Shown piece after piece: positions 12,098 to 24,846 of a DNA stretch of 64,000 nucleotides. Position 1 is the stretch's first letter. The number at the start of each line of letters is the position of its first letter. The stretch spans positions 61,655,289-61,719,288 of the forward strand of contig NC_133771.1 in assembly GCF_003597395.2 (NCBI RefSeq), in the 5' to 3' direction. The notes beneath the pieces are model-generated. The model was not told the origin of the DNA and did no database searches. It worked only from the letters and a program-made list of their open reading frames with translations. Source of the DNA: Chelonoidis abingdonii (taxonomy: Eukaryota; Chordata; Testudines; Testudinidae). The position numbers and the translations under genes were made by a program.

Positions 12098-12824
12098 CTG
12101 CCAGGATCAAAGGGGAAAAAAGCCATAATTTAGATCATTTATGTATACGAAAAATATTAGTAAACACTACTGCAAAAAGCTCATGTACAACTGACATCGG
12201 TTATTAATCGTGTATTTTTCAATTTTAAACAATATTGTAAAAGCACCTATTCCAGGCTCGTACTGGATTTGCTTGACATAATCACTAGTACCAAGCCATG
12301 AGAGGCAAGACCAGATGCTTGCTCTCAACCAGAACCAGAAAATAAGAAAATTACCAACCAGACATTAAAACAAGCCCAACCGTCCTCACCCACAAATACT
12401 ACCAGACCTTCTCAGCCTCTTCCTCCTTAGGGGTAAAGAGACAGGCCTTGCAGCATGTCCTGAAGTTCAAAAGATTCAGGCTATTTCACACCAAGGAGGG
12501 AAATAAATTCCAAAGTTGAGGCCCTTCATAAAAAATGCCCTGCCAGCAGTTCCCTCCTTTTGTACTCAGAAGGCAGCATGGCAGGTCTCAAGCCATTTAG
12601 AGATTGACATGTCAAACTTTACTCTCTATTTTGAAACTAACCGGCAGCTAGTTCAGATCAGAGCGCACTGGTGTCATGTGCTCCTGGTGAGAGACACTGC
12701 TTAGCAAACAAGTGGTTGATAGACATGGCAATTTCTCACATAGTCCTTGAAAGACCTTACTGTATTAAGTTTACATATTATTGTGGGCCAGGATTCTATG
12801 CAATCTCTCGAGAGGGAGATGGGG

Positions 12825-12930
12825 TAAAGGTCCTAGGTCAACTTTTCTAGCTCTTTAATCATTTTTGTTGCTCTTCTCTGGACTTTCTCCAATTTGTTCA
12901 TGAGTATTCCCCAATTCCAGTTTTACAATA
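12825..12930 (-). mobile_element. Degraded CR1-type fragment
   Basis: 'ttgctcttctctggactttc' with 'tccaatttgttcatgagt' is the reverse complement of the CR1 3' segment upstream of its tail. No coding capacity. Confidence 0.55.
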
Positions 12931-12949
12931 ATCCAGCTGTCTGAAGCTA

Positions 12950-13990
12950 CACCCTGAGGAGAAGGTCATTTCTTGCTGATTACTTGTTCCCAAAGACCAA
13001 GATCAAGGCCCAAGCTGTATAAAGAAATGGCTGCTCTGGCCAGCTTTCATTCTGGTTCAGTATCTAAGAGGATGAACTTGTGACCACAGGAAACACCTAG
13101 TTGTGGGTTTTGAAGGACTTACACCTATCAGTGTTCTAGTTTGGAATCGGGATTGACCTCTGGTAAGCTTTTTAGAATGTGTGTACATTCTTGTATTGTT
13201 TTAATACATTTTCTCTGAAATGCTTTTACTTTAAGAATAAATGTGCTTGCTTAGAAGGAACTGCATGATAACTTATAACTGCTGACAATATATGGTAATA
13301 GTTCTTGAACAGAAAGCAAAGCACAGGCACGACCACCCGTCTTTAAGGCCATTTGGCTTGCTGGGGATATCACCATGTAAGGCAGGGAGCTAACGAATGG
13401 TGGGCATACCCCCTCACTTAATAGATCATGAATAACTTTGTCACATCTTCCAGTTACTTCCTCATCCTAGCCAAATGACACCAGCCTTGTCTAGCTGGAG
13501 ACTCAGCTATCTAGCTGTTCATGTCTCAGTCCTTACCAAGCACTGGGTAAGGTGCTCAACAGAACTACCTTAATCAGATATGTAACAGAGTGGCTTGCCC
13601 CTGAGCTGAAGAGCCTGGGGCTAAGTCAACCTTGATTACAGGATGAGCCCCACCTGAGAGGAATCAGCTGATTCCAATATAAAGAGGGAGGAAAGCTCAG
13701 GAATCTGTGGCAGTGTCTGCAGAGAGTGAGGAAAACTCTCCAGGCAGGGAGAGACTCTGGTCAAGCAGGGGAGGGAATGCAATGGTCCCTGGCAGAAAGG
13801 CCTGGGAGAAGGAGCAGGAGAAACTTTGGGTTGTGTGGACTTATGAATGGTCTTCATATTGGGATTTTTAGTTTTATTTACCACTTATTTGATATTAATA
13901 ACCCCAGTCCCCAAGCAGGGGTATTTTCTGACAAATAAAAAGCTTAAAGTGAACAATCTAAGAGGGGAAACTGAGGCAGTCTGCCTGTAG
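12950..13990 (+). repeat. Possible LTR-like remnant(s)
   Basis: Two successive blocks each contain a TATA-like box followed by an AATAAA signal in the same orientation: TATAAA 13018 with AATAAA 13236, and TATAAA 13678 with AATAAA 13934. The first contains a pyrimidine-rich stretch before 'gaataaatgtgcttgcttag', a layout typical of the R-U5 part of LTRs. No paired LTR, primer-binding site or retroviral coding sequence was seen. Old solo-LTR fragments are possible, but unproven. Confidence 0.3.
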
Positions 13991-14839
13991 CATGATCCTA
14001 GGCCATGTGGAGGTATCTGGGTGGCAGCTAGTCTGATTACAGAATAAAACAGATATGAAGCTGAGTGTCATCAGTATCTTGAAAGCACTATAGCACATGC
14101 TTCCTCCCTAACTCTCCTAATAGCCTCATACACATGTGGAAGAAGAGGGACAAGACAGAGCTGTCCAGAATCCCACAAGGCAGTCCTTGAAGAAGAGCTA
14201 TTATGCAGAACCATCTAAAAACTGACAGGGAAGACCTGTTTTCTCCCACTTGAGTTCACAAGTAGGTCAGATAGATATTCAGTCACCAGGAGGAGATCAT
14301 CTACTACAATGCTACAATGCCTGTGCAGTCTCTATGTCATAGCCTTGTCTGTACCACAATTAACACAGGCCATGGAGATCTTAGGCAGCTGGGTATCTGA
14401 GAATTATCTCACCACAACTTTCCCAATAACCATAACCAAGGCTTGCAAGCTAGTCATTTGACAATAGCTCACCAGACTGTCAGTGTCAAGTAACAGTCTT
14501 ACAAGCACTTTCTTAATACAAGCCAGCAAGCTGCCTTTCCTAACCAAAATGTTCACAATCTCCACCAATAATGGACACATTTCTTCCTCCTTGAGCACCA
14601 CCAGCTATGCATGAGATGGGTCCAAAGTGCAAGTTGTGGCACAATGTGCTCACAATGACTCTAGTGCCCCAGTGAGCCACACTGGCAGCAACTGAAGCAG
14701 AAAAGTTGTAACATTTGTCTCTTTCAGATATTGCCCTATATCCATGGAAGAACACAATTAAATCCAAATCTATCTGATTTTCTCTGCAAAGCACCAGATA
14801 ATTGCATTGCAAAAGGAAGCACTTTTTTATTTTTATATT

Positions 14840-14955
14840 ATGTATGGAGATAGCCTATCTCCTAGAACTGGAAGGGACCCTGAAAGGTCATCGAGTCCAG
14901 CCCCCTGCCTTCACTAGCAGGATCAAGGACTGATTTTGCCCCAGATCCCTCGTGA
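14840..14955 (-). mobile_element. CR1-type LINE fragment
   Basis: 'cctagaactggaagggaccc' and 'tcatcgagtccagccccctg' form the reverse complement of a CR1 3' end. It directly abuts a stretch that encodes a reverse-transcriptase C-terminal-like peptide (14952-15155). Confidence 0.75.
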
Positions 14956-15155
14956 AAGACCTGATGCAGAAGATTCTTGGCTTCAATCTCCCACGAAGCT
15001 CATGGGCAATCATACACCACATCCACACAAACCATGGCAGATACAGATACTTGCTACACAAATGGAAAATTAAAGATTCTCCAGAGTGCTACTATGGTCA
15101 CCTAGAACAGACCATGGAACATATAACAACTCAATGCCCGATTAGCAAATACTAA
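14952..15155 (+). pseudogene. Non-LTR retrotransposon ORF2 C-terminal remnant
   Basis: An open stretch of 67 codons reads LPRSSWAIIHHIHTNHGRYR, then LLHKWKIKDSPECYYGHLEQ and TMEHITTQCPISKY. The arrangement (LPR..W..., H.GRY...LHKW, SPEC..G...QT.EHI...CP) resembles the cysteine-rich C-terminal end of LINE reverse-transcriptase proteins. It is only a tail fragment; which LINE clade it came from cannot be settled by eye. Confidence 0.5.
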
Positions 15156-15727
15156 GGAGACATCACCACAATTCAATCTGCTACTTCAGATGCAATTATT
15201 TGGCGTAACCATTTAAATGTCAATGTGTAGTTGTTGCTCTATATTTATATCAGCCATATGAAGAAGACCCATGAGGACAATGCCAAGGAATAAGTTCCCC
15301 AAAGGCCACTTCAAGAACACCTGAGACCAAAGACAAATTACAAAGTCCTAACAAAGCACTGAGAAGTGGTCTGTTGAAGTAACAATATTCTCTCACAAAA
15401 CTGCCCAGAAACACTTATTTTTCATTGACTTCTAAGGACCAGCCACCAGAACAGGTTTGCTGCTCTAACAAAAGTGGTATACCCCAATCTCAAATAGCAG
15501 GAGGCAACGATCAGGCCATGGCACAGGTACAATTTTCAACAGTCCCAACTCCATGCCCATCCTGTAGCAATTTTTTGTTAATTCCTGTTCTTGGAGATTT
15601 GGCACATAATGGATTAGCTAACACCTGGTCTACTTACTGTACAATTGCTTTTCTACTCCCTACAATGAATACCTTTAATCATAAGCTTTTTACTGTTTAT
15701 TCAAATTTAATTATATATAATACATAC

Positions 15728-15994
15728 CTGTTGTTCCTTCTCCTTGCCTGTGTTTTCCTTCCCCAGATTTATACATTGGAATAACAGAGATGTTGTATTT
15801 GGTTAGAGGCTGAAGTCGTTTTAACACTGTAGCTGTGGAAGTAGCTGGTACTTTTGCAACCACCTGTCTTCCTCCACTGACAGGTCGGTAAACTACACGA
15901 TAGCTCACAACTTTCCCAGGTGCAGGCTGCCATGTAACTCTCATTGAATTCTCCGTCTCTTCATCTACTCTCACCCTCCTGGCATTTGGTGACA
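15728..15994 (-). CDS. COL12A1: COL12A1 exon: FN3-7
   Basis: 267-bp exon, phase 1-1, acceptor ACACTGAAAAG, donor GTATGT. It encodes [58 protein letters not shown] and GEGTT. The acceptor polypyrimidine tract is modest (TATTTTTACACTG), but the phase and the residues around the junction agree with orthologues. Confidence 0.94.
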
Positions 15995-17586
15995 CTTTTC
16001 AGTGTAAAAATATGGATAAATATTTATTTTGTCACATACAAACATGCACAGATATGTCTACACATTCATTCAGCACTACAAATATCATCTGTGATTTGTC
16101 CTTCCATATTACAGCATATCATTAAACAGGAGTTCATTTGTGGTTCTAAGAGCCCACCATGAAAACTTTCTGATCCCGCTGGAGTAAATTAACACAACAG
16201 CTATGCTTAGATAACTATGCTTTCCATCACAGAGCAAAAAAATGAGCAATTCATGTAATATAGCAATCCAGCATAATAGGGAGTTCTACAAAGTAAAACA
16301 TCATTTTTGGTAACCTATTGTTTAAATAATGAGTTCAGCACTTCCAAATGCTAGTGCTAAAGGGCCAAATCCTGCAGACATGACTTGACTGTTTTTCTGA
16401 GGGGGGGAAAGGAGGATTTTTTTATACAGGCAAATCTCCCTGTGAAGCCGTTTTTCAGACCAAAGAGGTTCAGATTGTTCTGATAAGGTACTGACAAGCA
16501 TCCAAACTATTAGATGGTTATCTCAAAACAAACAGACCAGCCCACCTCTAATCTTTGTAAGTCTCCCACCTCTAGTCTTAAGGCAATAACAATTCTGAAG
16601 AGTGTGGATGTCTCATAAAGAACTTCAGTTTCACTCTCCAGGCAATAACACCCAGGCTTTTTAAGTCATGTTCCTGCCTTGTAGCAAACACCATCAAATA
16701 AAAAACCTGAAGTGAAATGAAAAGCATGTCTGGATCTGGCTGTCAGCTGGGCATGCTACCCTAGGTTTTGGCAATGCAGAGCCTTCTTGGCGTGCCAGAG
16801 TCAGAGTTGGTTTTCACTTCACTAAGAGCTATGCCACAGAATGCTGAAATAACCTTTCTCAGCATTTGGAACTGGTCATAGACTCATAGGCTTAGAAGGG
16901 ACTGCAAGGGTCATCTAGTCTTTCCATTCTGGTCTGTTCACTTTCAAACAGCTGTAACATTAGGAAGATTAATACTATGTGGTGTTGGTCACATAAGAAA
17001 AATCTAGAACTGTGAGTAAGATGTAGCCAACTTCAACCCACTCACCTGAGCCTGGGAGGAGGAAATCACGGGGCAGGAAACTTACTAATCCCAATGGAAT
17101 GAACTCTGACTTTCCTCTCTACCCTGGTCACTTGTTCCTCCCATTTCTCCCCCAACAATACACCCTCCAACCCACAAAGCCCCAGTAACTATCCCCAGAC
17201 TCTGCCACTCTACTCACATTAAACTGTAGCTTACTCTCTAAGTAACCCCGTTAATTTCAGTGGGGACTCCTTGCAGAGTAGGATACAATTTAACATGAAT
17301 AAAAGTAGCTGAATCTGGTTCCATGAGATATAAATGACTTATGATTATAAATAATCATAGCTCAGAAAAAAAGTGGAGGGTTGGTACCTCACTGAGTTGA
17401 GATGGGCAAGGGTTTGGCTGGTTTTATTAAGGAGGGGGGTTAATAAAAAATAAGGTCTAGTCTCTTGTCAATGCAAGTTGCATTAATAGGAGTACCAAGA
17501 GTTTGTGTGTGGGATAATAAGTGTCACAATATCCCAGGTCACAATTCAGGCTGTTCTTTGGGGTGGCTATGCTGTACTGCACTTAC
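15995..17586. other. Intron between FN3-6 and FN3-7
   Basis: Contains only the short CR1 fragment at 16869. Otherwise unassigned. Confidence 0.65.
16869..16926 (-). mobile_element. Short CR1-type fragment
   Basis: 'ggtcatagactcataggctt' followed by 'agaagggactgcaagggtca' and 'tctagt' is a degraded reverse CR1 3' end, in the intron between FN3-6 and FN3-7. Confidence 0.65.
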
Positions 17587-17856
17587 CTTCAGTAGTTGCC
17601 TCTCCTTCTAGAGGAGCTCCATCTCCACTGCTATAGGAAGCAATGACTGAAATTTTATATTTAGTCTCTGGCTGTAAATTCTCCAGCACAGTATTTATTT
17701 CATTTCCAGGAACCGTGCTCTCCCCAGTCTGACCATCATAAAGCGATTTCCATACTATTCTATAACGACGAACTGCTCCTGGAGCTGCTGTCCAAGATAG
17801 TCCCATTGTAGTGTCAGTTATGTCTCTAATAAGCAAATCACGAGGTGAGCCACGGT
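17587..17856 (-). CDS. COL12A1: COL12A1 exon: FN3-6 (first FN3 after the duplicated array)
   Basis: 270-bp exon, phase 1-1, acceptor CTTTCTTGCAG, donor GTAAGT. It encodes [39 protein letters not shown] and [18 protein letters not shown]. Single copy, orthologous to the human domain with the KDITDT and WKSLYDD motifs. Confidence 0.95.
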
Positions 17857-18062
17857 CTGCAAGAAAGGAAGTCATAAGAGAGGGACTATGACTAAGACAC
17901 AGCTAGCGAATATTACAGCGAAATAGGAACAGAAAAATAAAATGCTCACAGAATAAAATTAAAATGTTCACAAGAACACCAGCTCAAATGAAATACAGTC
18001 ATTCTTTTATTCTTGTTCAGCAAAACACTTCAGACTATGGTTAACTTTAAATACATGAAGAA

Positions 18063-18607
18063 CGATGAGTACTTGTGGCACCTTAGAGACTAACAAATTT
18101 ATTTGAGCATAAGCTTTCATGGGCTAAAGCCCACTTCATCAGATGCATGCAGTGGAAAATACAGTAGGAAGATATACAGAGAACATGAAAAAAATGAGTG
18201 TTATCATACCAATGCTAATGAGACTAATTGAATAAGGTGGGCTAAAAGCAGGAGACAAAAAACATTTGTAGTGATAATCAGGATGGCCCATTTCAAACAG
18301 TTGACAAGAAGGTGTGAGTAACTGTAGGGGGGGAATTAGCATGGGAAAACAGTTTTAGTTTGTGTAATGACCCATCCATTCCATCTTTATTCAAGCCTAA
18401 TTTAATGGTGTCCATTTTGCATATTAATTTCAGTTCTGCAGTTTCTCATTGAAATCTGTTTTTGAAGTTTTTTTGTTGAATAATTGTGACTTTTAGGTCA
18501 GTAATAGAGTGACCAGGGAGGCTGAAGTGTAAATTTGTTAGTCTCTAAGATGCCACAAGTACTCCTCATTCTTTTTGTTGATACAGACTAACATGGCTAC
18601 CACTTTT
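18063..18607. mobile_element. Element with inverted termini, 'gagtacttgtggcacc' family
   Basis: Left part reads 'gagtacttgtggcacctta' and 'gagactaacaaattta'; right part reads 'taaatttgttagtctctaag' and 'atgccacaagtactc', its reverse complement, followed by 'gactaacatggctaccact'. The pair encloses about 450 bp. The same terminal motif occurs at 20372, 22697 and 36539. It is either a Penelope-like or a foldback DNA element; no coding part is intact. Confidence 0.6.
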
Positions 18608-19146
18608 AAATACATGAGCAATCTCAACACTACTCAGCAAGACACTCAATCTTGAATACTTTGCTGAACAGGGATGGAATTACTTACATGCTTAAAATTA
18701 AGCATTAAAATTAAGCGTGTGCTTCAGTGCTTTGCAGTTAATCTAGGTTAGCTTTATCTTCCAAACTAGCAATTATGCCTCACAATCCATCTTCATCCCA
18801 AAAGCTCAAGTAACTTATTTATAGGCAAATAATGAAACCTTGGGTAATTTTTTCCTGATGTTAATTATTTGTGAAAAAAATTCCTTCTAAATTTCTTGAG
18901 TCCTTCACCCTTTCTTTACTTGTTCATATCCCCTTATCCTTATATTTGACACTGCCCAAAAACAGCTATCCTCTCACTTTCTTTTATGTCTATATATGCC
19001 AATGAGATCCCTTCTTAGGAGTCTACTCCACCACTGATGCAAGGGCATTTATGCATAAAGGGTTTATTGGATTTACCAGAAATAAATCACTTTCCACTGA
19101 TTGATTACTTCAGACACTTAAGAGTTTTTGTTTGCTTGTTTTTCAG

Positions 19147-19223
19147 GAAACATTATGCGTCCAACTGCAGTTAATGGAATTTACACCTATGTGACTTGGA
19201 CCCCGGCTGACCTAAAGCATCAG
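19147..19223 (+). other. Exon-like segment on the opposite strand
   Basis: A strong polypyrimidine tract and acceptor (tttgtttgcttgtttttcag) precede 77 bases that end in cag|gtaaga, a near-consensus donor. One frame is open through the segment: NIMRPTAVNGIYTYVTWTPA. No homology recognised; part of it ('ttaatggaatttacacc') resembles an interspersed repeat. Could be an antisense non-coding RNA exon or chance. Confidence 0.25.
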
Positions 19224-20371
19224 GTAAGATAATAAAGTTCCTCTGTCATTCTACTTGTTCTTTGTTGTATAACATCTTTAATATAGTAACAGGTTAAGAA
19301 CTGCACACAGGTTTTTCATGACATGCCCCCATTTAGGAAATATCTGTCATTGTTTTCAGCCCTTCCTTTCTTTCCAGTGCCTGAGAATTATACATTTGGC
19401 TGCTACCATTGCTACCAGCACCCGTCTTCCTGAATGGTGTGAGAATATACCTGTCAGCTGCCCCCATTGTATCTATTTACAACTCAGCTATTATGTATTT
19501 ACAACATAAAGTGTAGTAATTGTAGGCTGGAGGTGCTATCTTGTCTGTACTAAGTTTTGCCAGACTCCTGTTGTATTGTTCTTCATAGCTGGTTGTCCTC
19601 ACATTTCTTGGAGTGCACTAAACAGTTCCTTAGTTTGTATAATCAAGAAGGTGTAAGCTAGAGGTCTGATGCTCACTTTAATACACCAGTTTCACACCCG
19701 TATAACTCTGTTGACTTTAATAGAGCTCACTGGTTTAAAATTAATGAAACAGCCTGGAGGATTAGGTCTATGGAGTATGCTGCGTTCATTGTGACATCAT
19801 TGTGTACACTTATTAATGGGAGCTAAAATATGCTACTGGAATGGTTAGAGCCCTAGTTTTTTTTCTTTATGCAATGGCAAAGTTGTAGTTATAAACAAAA
19901 ATCCACACACACACAGATGCAGCGCCTACTTCGACATGTACTCTATGTGGAATTCCTCACTGTTCTCCGTAAGGCCTTCCTGCAGTGAGCAGGGCTGCTT
20001 AGCAAGAGGTTCCCTCAAACCAATCTCTGTTCTAGGCTTAAGCAGTGAGGAGGGCCTTGAGCCAGCCCTCTGCACCACAGGTAAGCTTTACCCACAATGA
20101 CAAGTATCCACTAATATATCTGAGATTGACCAGAGCCATAGAACCAGAATCAAACCTCTCTGAATGCGGGGGAAGTTTCAACCCTAATCCAACCTCCATA
20201 GAGCAGGCTCATCTTTGCACATACTATCAGGCGAGAAGTTTATAATTGTGAGCTGATTTCAATGCAGAACTATGCCTGGAAGGATTTTGAGATTGGTCTC
20301 AACTTATATACCATGGTTTAATCTTCCTAGGCATCTGTCCTTATTTAAACCCTGATCCAACACATACAATC

Positions 20372-20512
20372 CCATTGGATATCAGAGGGGTAGCCGTGTT
20401 AGTCTGTATCCACAAAAACAACAAGGAGTCAGGTGGCACCTTAAAGACTAACAGATTGAGTTAAACTTTCATGGGTGAAAAACCCACTTCTTCAGATCCA
20501 TGGAGGGAGCTT
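20372..20512 (+). repeat. Partial copy of the 'tagccgtgttagtctg' repeat family
   Basis: 'tatcagaggggtagccgtgt' then 'tagtctgtatccacaaaaac', 'caggtggcaccttaaagac' and 'cccacttcttcagatc'. One half of the structure seen as a palindrome at 36539-36747. Confidence 0.6.
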
Positions 20513-22218
20513 AATCCCATTGGAATTGGTAGGACTACTTGTATAAAGGCTAAAGGTTTGAATGATATTGTTGTAGCAATAATCAACAGATTAAATAAAC
20601 ACAGTCTCCTGTTAATTTTGAATCAGTGAAAGAATCATTCCATTTTGGTTTATTGATGATAGGACATAGTTGCTGGAATTTTATTAAAATGTTCTTAGTG
20701 GTTGTATCTTTAATAAACAGAATATATTTGTAAATCTTATTTTTCTAAACCCAACCCATTGCTAGTATGTGATCCAGACAAGGATCCTTTGAATATCTCA
20801 TCACCTTTCTCTGGAGACAACTGGTTTTTCCATTCAAACTTAAACACAAATTCCTTCTATCCTTCTCGCCCGCCACTCTAAATATGACACGCACACAGAG
20901 GCACTCCTGATTTCAAAAACAACATTTTAAGATCCAGCTTTTTGTTACAGTTGAATTATTTATTGTCATAAGAAAAAATAACTATACTACTGCATCTTTC
21001 AGTGTAACTTTACCCTGTTATGTTACAAGAGCCAGATTCATACTGATATACACTCCATGCAAATTCACTGATTTCAGTCCATTAAGTCAGGGCAGAATTT
21101 GGACCCCAAAGAGTAACTTTCCTGGAAGACTGAAAAAAGATTTGTCTTCAAAAGTAAATTACACCAATTTTCTGTCTACTCTAAAGTTTCTGCTCCCAAC
21201 CCTTGGCTTTTTCATTCAATATAAAAATCTGAATATACTCCAAATGGAAATATTATGGAAAACCCAACATGACAGAATGCACAGATGTTTCACAATAAAA
21301 ACCTCTTTTTCCATATTTTAATCTAATATAAATATACAAGTCACTTTATATTGATTACTTCAAATCAAGTCTCTGCCACAACGTGATTTCAGTATTAAAC
21401 TATCTGCTACCACAGCACAATTCTCAGCAAATAACATCGGGATAGTATGGCTAATGATGTGTTGGAGGCACTGCAACAATCACTACATATTTAAACCAAT
21501 TATTAAATTATTATATGTGCCACTAAATAGCAGAAGAAAATAATTTATTTTCAATGGAGTGTAATCAAGCCCAGCTACCGACAAATGTTAGTTCTGGAAA
21601 GAAAAAAGAAATCATATGGAACTAAAGTACCATTTTTTGTTGAATAAAAATAAACTTTGGGCTTCCTACCAAGCCCCTTGGCCTAAATGGAAAAATTTGA
21701 CTTCAAATAGCTGGAAACTGCTGACAAGACATCTTACCAACTAAGGGAAATTAGACTTTTAATATGTTATACTGCAACTGAGAACATTTATCTAAAATAA
21801 TACACTAATTTGATTTGCACCTCATGTGTGAGGAATAAGTTTGTAGGCAGATATTTTCACAAGAAGCTACCACATGAATATCTATGGGTCTGGAGGTGGG
21901 GGAGAGAAGCAGCTGTGTTTAGAATGTGGTGTAAAGTCCTAAATTATTAAGATTCCACTAAGCATTAACTAAGCTGCTACATTGGGAGTTTAGAAATATT
22001 CTTGTTTGGTAACATTACCAGTATAATGTAATGGCTAGTAGGCATACAATTATACCTATTAACCATGTTTAGTTTGTCTGAGAACTACAATTATGCAAAT
22101 CACATGGTAACTCTGCTTAACTACTATTTATCTGTTTGCACTGCTGCCTATCACTAACTTATCTGAGCAATTATTCTGATTTTCTGTTTAAATGTTCAAG
22201 AATCTTAATTGCTAAATG

Positions 22219-22410
22219 CAGGACCAGCTCTAGGCACCAGCAAAGCAAGCACGTACTTGGGGTGGCACAATTCCAGGGGTGGCATTCTGACCACCTGTGT
22301 TTTTGTTTGTTTGTTTGCTTGCTTGCTTGCTTGCTTGAGAAGTTGCAGTCTTGGAGCTTGGGGTGGCAAATATTTTGCTTGGGGCAGCAAAAAACCTAGA
22401 GCTGGCCCTG
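22219..22410. mobile_element. hAT-type MITE, 'ccagctctaggcaccag' family
   Basis: Termini 'caggaccagctctagg' and 'cctagagctggccctg' are inverted, and the flanks gctaaatg / gctaaatt match at 7 of 8 bases. It contains a short (tttg)n/(cttg)n run at 22302-22336. Non-coding. Confidence 0.8.
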
Positions 22411-22696
22411 GCTAAATTCTCCAACAAGAAGGATTCTGTGCTAGGCACTGTGGTGTTCAAGAGTTCCAGAATTCACTAGCACAAGCACAGTTGAAGCCTT
22501 GCTGTGTCTATAAGCATCAAACCAGTACTGCTGTGTGGACATGTCAAACCATTGCAAAGGCAAGCAAGGCAAGCAACCATTTCCTGCCATCAGAGCCGGA
22601 TCCAAAGCCCACTGTAGTACTGAAGACTCCCTTTGACTTCAGTGGGCTTTGGCTCAGATTCTCAATGTCTCTACAATAGTTTCCACACTCCAATAC

Positions 22697-22777
22697 ATCT
22701 GTTAGTCTATAAGGTGCCACAGGACTCTTTGTCGCTTTTTACAGATCCAGACTAACATGGCTACCCTTCTGATACTT
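22697..22777 (-). repeat. Partial copy of the 'tagccgtgttagtctg' repeat family, reverse
   Basis: 'ctgttagtctataaggtgcc' followed by 'acaggactctttgtcgc' and 'cagactaacatggctaccct' is the reverse complement of the family's left terminus. Confidence 0.6.
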
Positions 22778-23625
22778 TTCTTCATTTAGTATAGACAGAC
22801 CCTTAGATATAAAACAGGTTCTCCTCCTTCCAGCCCTGAATCTCTTCAAGTCTTCACTTTCCATATCAAGGTTTTGCACCATGCTGAGCCAGAGACACAA
22901 TATCCAATTTAAGTATGTTTCCTGCACTTGCTTGGCTCCTGTTTCCTGAGCTCTCCAGCAATCATTTTTGCTCCTGAACACCTGACTTAATCAGTTAAGG
23001 CTACACCTACACTACTAGCTAGTGGTGGGCGTATAAACACCAGCAAAGCTGCAGTAGCATGGGTAGCTGTAGCAGAGGCACGGCTCTAAGCAATGCCGAG
23101 TACAAGCCCAGTTAAAACTGATGGGTCTGTACTCAGTATGGCTGGGCTGGGCCTCCGCTGCTTCTGCTTGAGCTTGATCAGAACTACCCCTAATGTATGT
23201 ACACCAGCAAAGGAATCTCATCCATAGTTCATAGTGTGACATAACCTAGTCATAAAAAATAAAAGTCTGTATTCTGTTCTCGGTTACATGCTCATAATTC
23301 CTTCTGATTTCAGTAGAAGATACACATCTCTATCAGGCCTAAAACGTATACATGTATAGAAATCACATTTATATGAAAATTAATATGTAACCATAAATCT
23401 CACATTGATCCATATTTCACTTAAATTAAATGTAAGTTAGATCTGAGCCAATATCCTAAGCAGTCAGAATTTAATCAACTAAGGAAACAAACCCCCTCAT
23501 GCCGTGCACACTCTGAACTTTTACGACCGGATTCCTTTCTTGTTTACAACAGTGTAAATCACAAGTATCTCCACTGAAGTCAGAAGGCCAGATCCTCACA
23601 TCCAGCCAAGTTCATCTCAGAGTAG

Positions 23626-23628
<3 letters not shown>

Positions 23629-23668
<40 letters not shown>
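23629..23668 (+). repeat. (GT)20 microsatellite
   Basis: Uninterrupted dinucleotide run, read directly from the sequence, in the long intron between FN3-5 copy A and FN3-6. The reading frame across it is a low-complexity artefact. Confidence 0.95.
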
Positions 23669-23669
<1 letters not shown>

Positions 23670-24846
23670 GGGTGGGACACAAGCAGCTACCTTAACACTA
23701 CTCCTCATCCAGGCCCTGCTGCTGGTCAAATTGGCCTCTGGCATAAGATAGGAAAACTACTTATGTTGGCTGGTAATGTCTCCCTAGGGGCCATTATGCA
23801 GCTGAATACGCTGGCGTGCAGAGCACTCTGGCCACACCTCTTGTCATGTGACATAACCCACTATGCTGGGGAAGTCAGAAGGGGGTAGAACAGAACTTCC
23901 TGTGCCAGCTCTCTGCTAGTGGAGGATTCCTCTGCATAAGGGGAGTCCTCACTTGCCCTTTTAGGCCAAGTTGCTGGCTCTTTTTCACAGGAGGTTGAAT
24001 CAAGGAGCCCTGGATCTGCTCCACCAGAGTTACACCAGCATAAAATTGATATGAGATCAGAATCAGCCCCTGAAAATCTACCTTATCTATTCCAGCAATG
24101 AATTAATTACCCAGCAACTAATTAGTTAACTATTTGATATATAATATTTAGAAAATAAGTTCAATTTTTCTTATGTAGTTAATCACTTCCTCTGAGTGGA
24201 TTTGTTTTTTCCTGCAAGTGGTGTATTTCCCCTGACAAGAAAATTCAAATGATTGCTCAATGGTTATCAAAAGTCAGTTGCAAATGTCAGGGTGAAAAAT
24301 CTTGGAATGTATCATTGAAAAAAATGCATGAGACAGCACTAAATCTCTTTGAAAGACACTGAGTCCTTGTTTCAGTCTGTATGGAGAAGAACTACGTAAT
24401 TCAAACATTATGGAAAGTTCCTATGATATGCTAAAAACCTCATTGTCAGGAAATGTCACTTGAGTTAGCCCCATTCACTCTGTAGGAGGTCGTTCATTTC
24501 TAAAACATTCTTATGTTGCTATAGAAACAGCAAAAACCCAATAACATATACCTACTAAGAAACCACAATTCATTTCCTGGCAAAAAAAAAACACCCAAGC
24601 CCTGAGAAATGGATACAGCACAAGAGTCCCTGAAACTAGAAAGTGAATCAACTATAATGAATCCTCACATCCCAATTCTCACAGCATTAAAAGAAACGGC
24701 AGAACTGGGCCATACGACATTTAAATGGAAAGCCTTTCATACTAAGGAAGGAAAGACCATTATTTAATCCCCAATAAAGAATATCTCCAGAGTATAGTAA
24801 AATATGCAGTTCTTGTTGTTTACATTACACTAATCTACATTATAAA

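Larger units (their letters stand above)
12098..15727. other. Intron between FN3-7 and FN3-8, rich in old repeats
   Basis: Holds CR1 fragments (12825, 14840), LTR-like pieces (12950-13990) and a LINE ORF2 tail (14952). 12380-12700 and 14100-14400 look like further old interspersed repeats that I could not name. Confidence 0.6.

Noticed and set aside
23631..23888. 85-codon frame starting in the GT repeat
   Set aside because: Cysteine-valine run from the dinucleotide repeat; low complexity.
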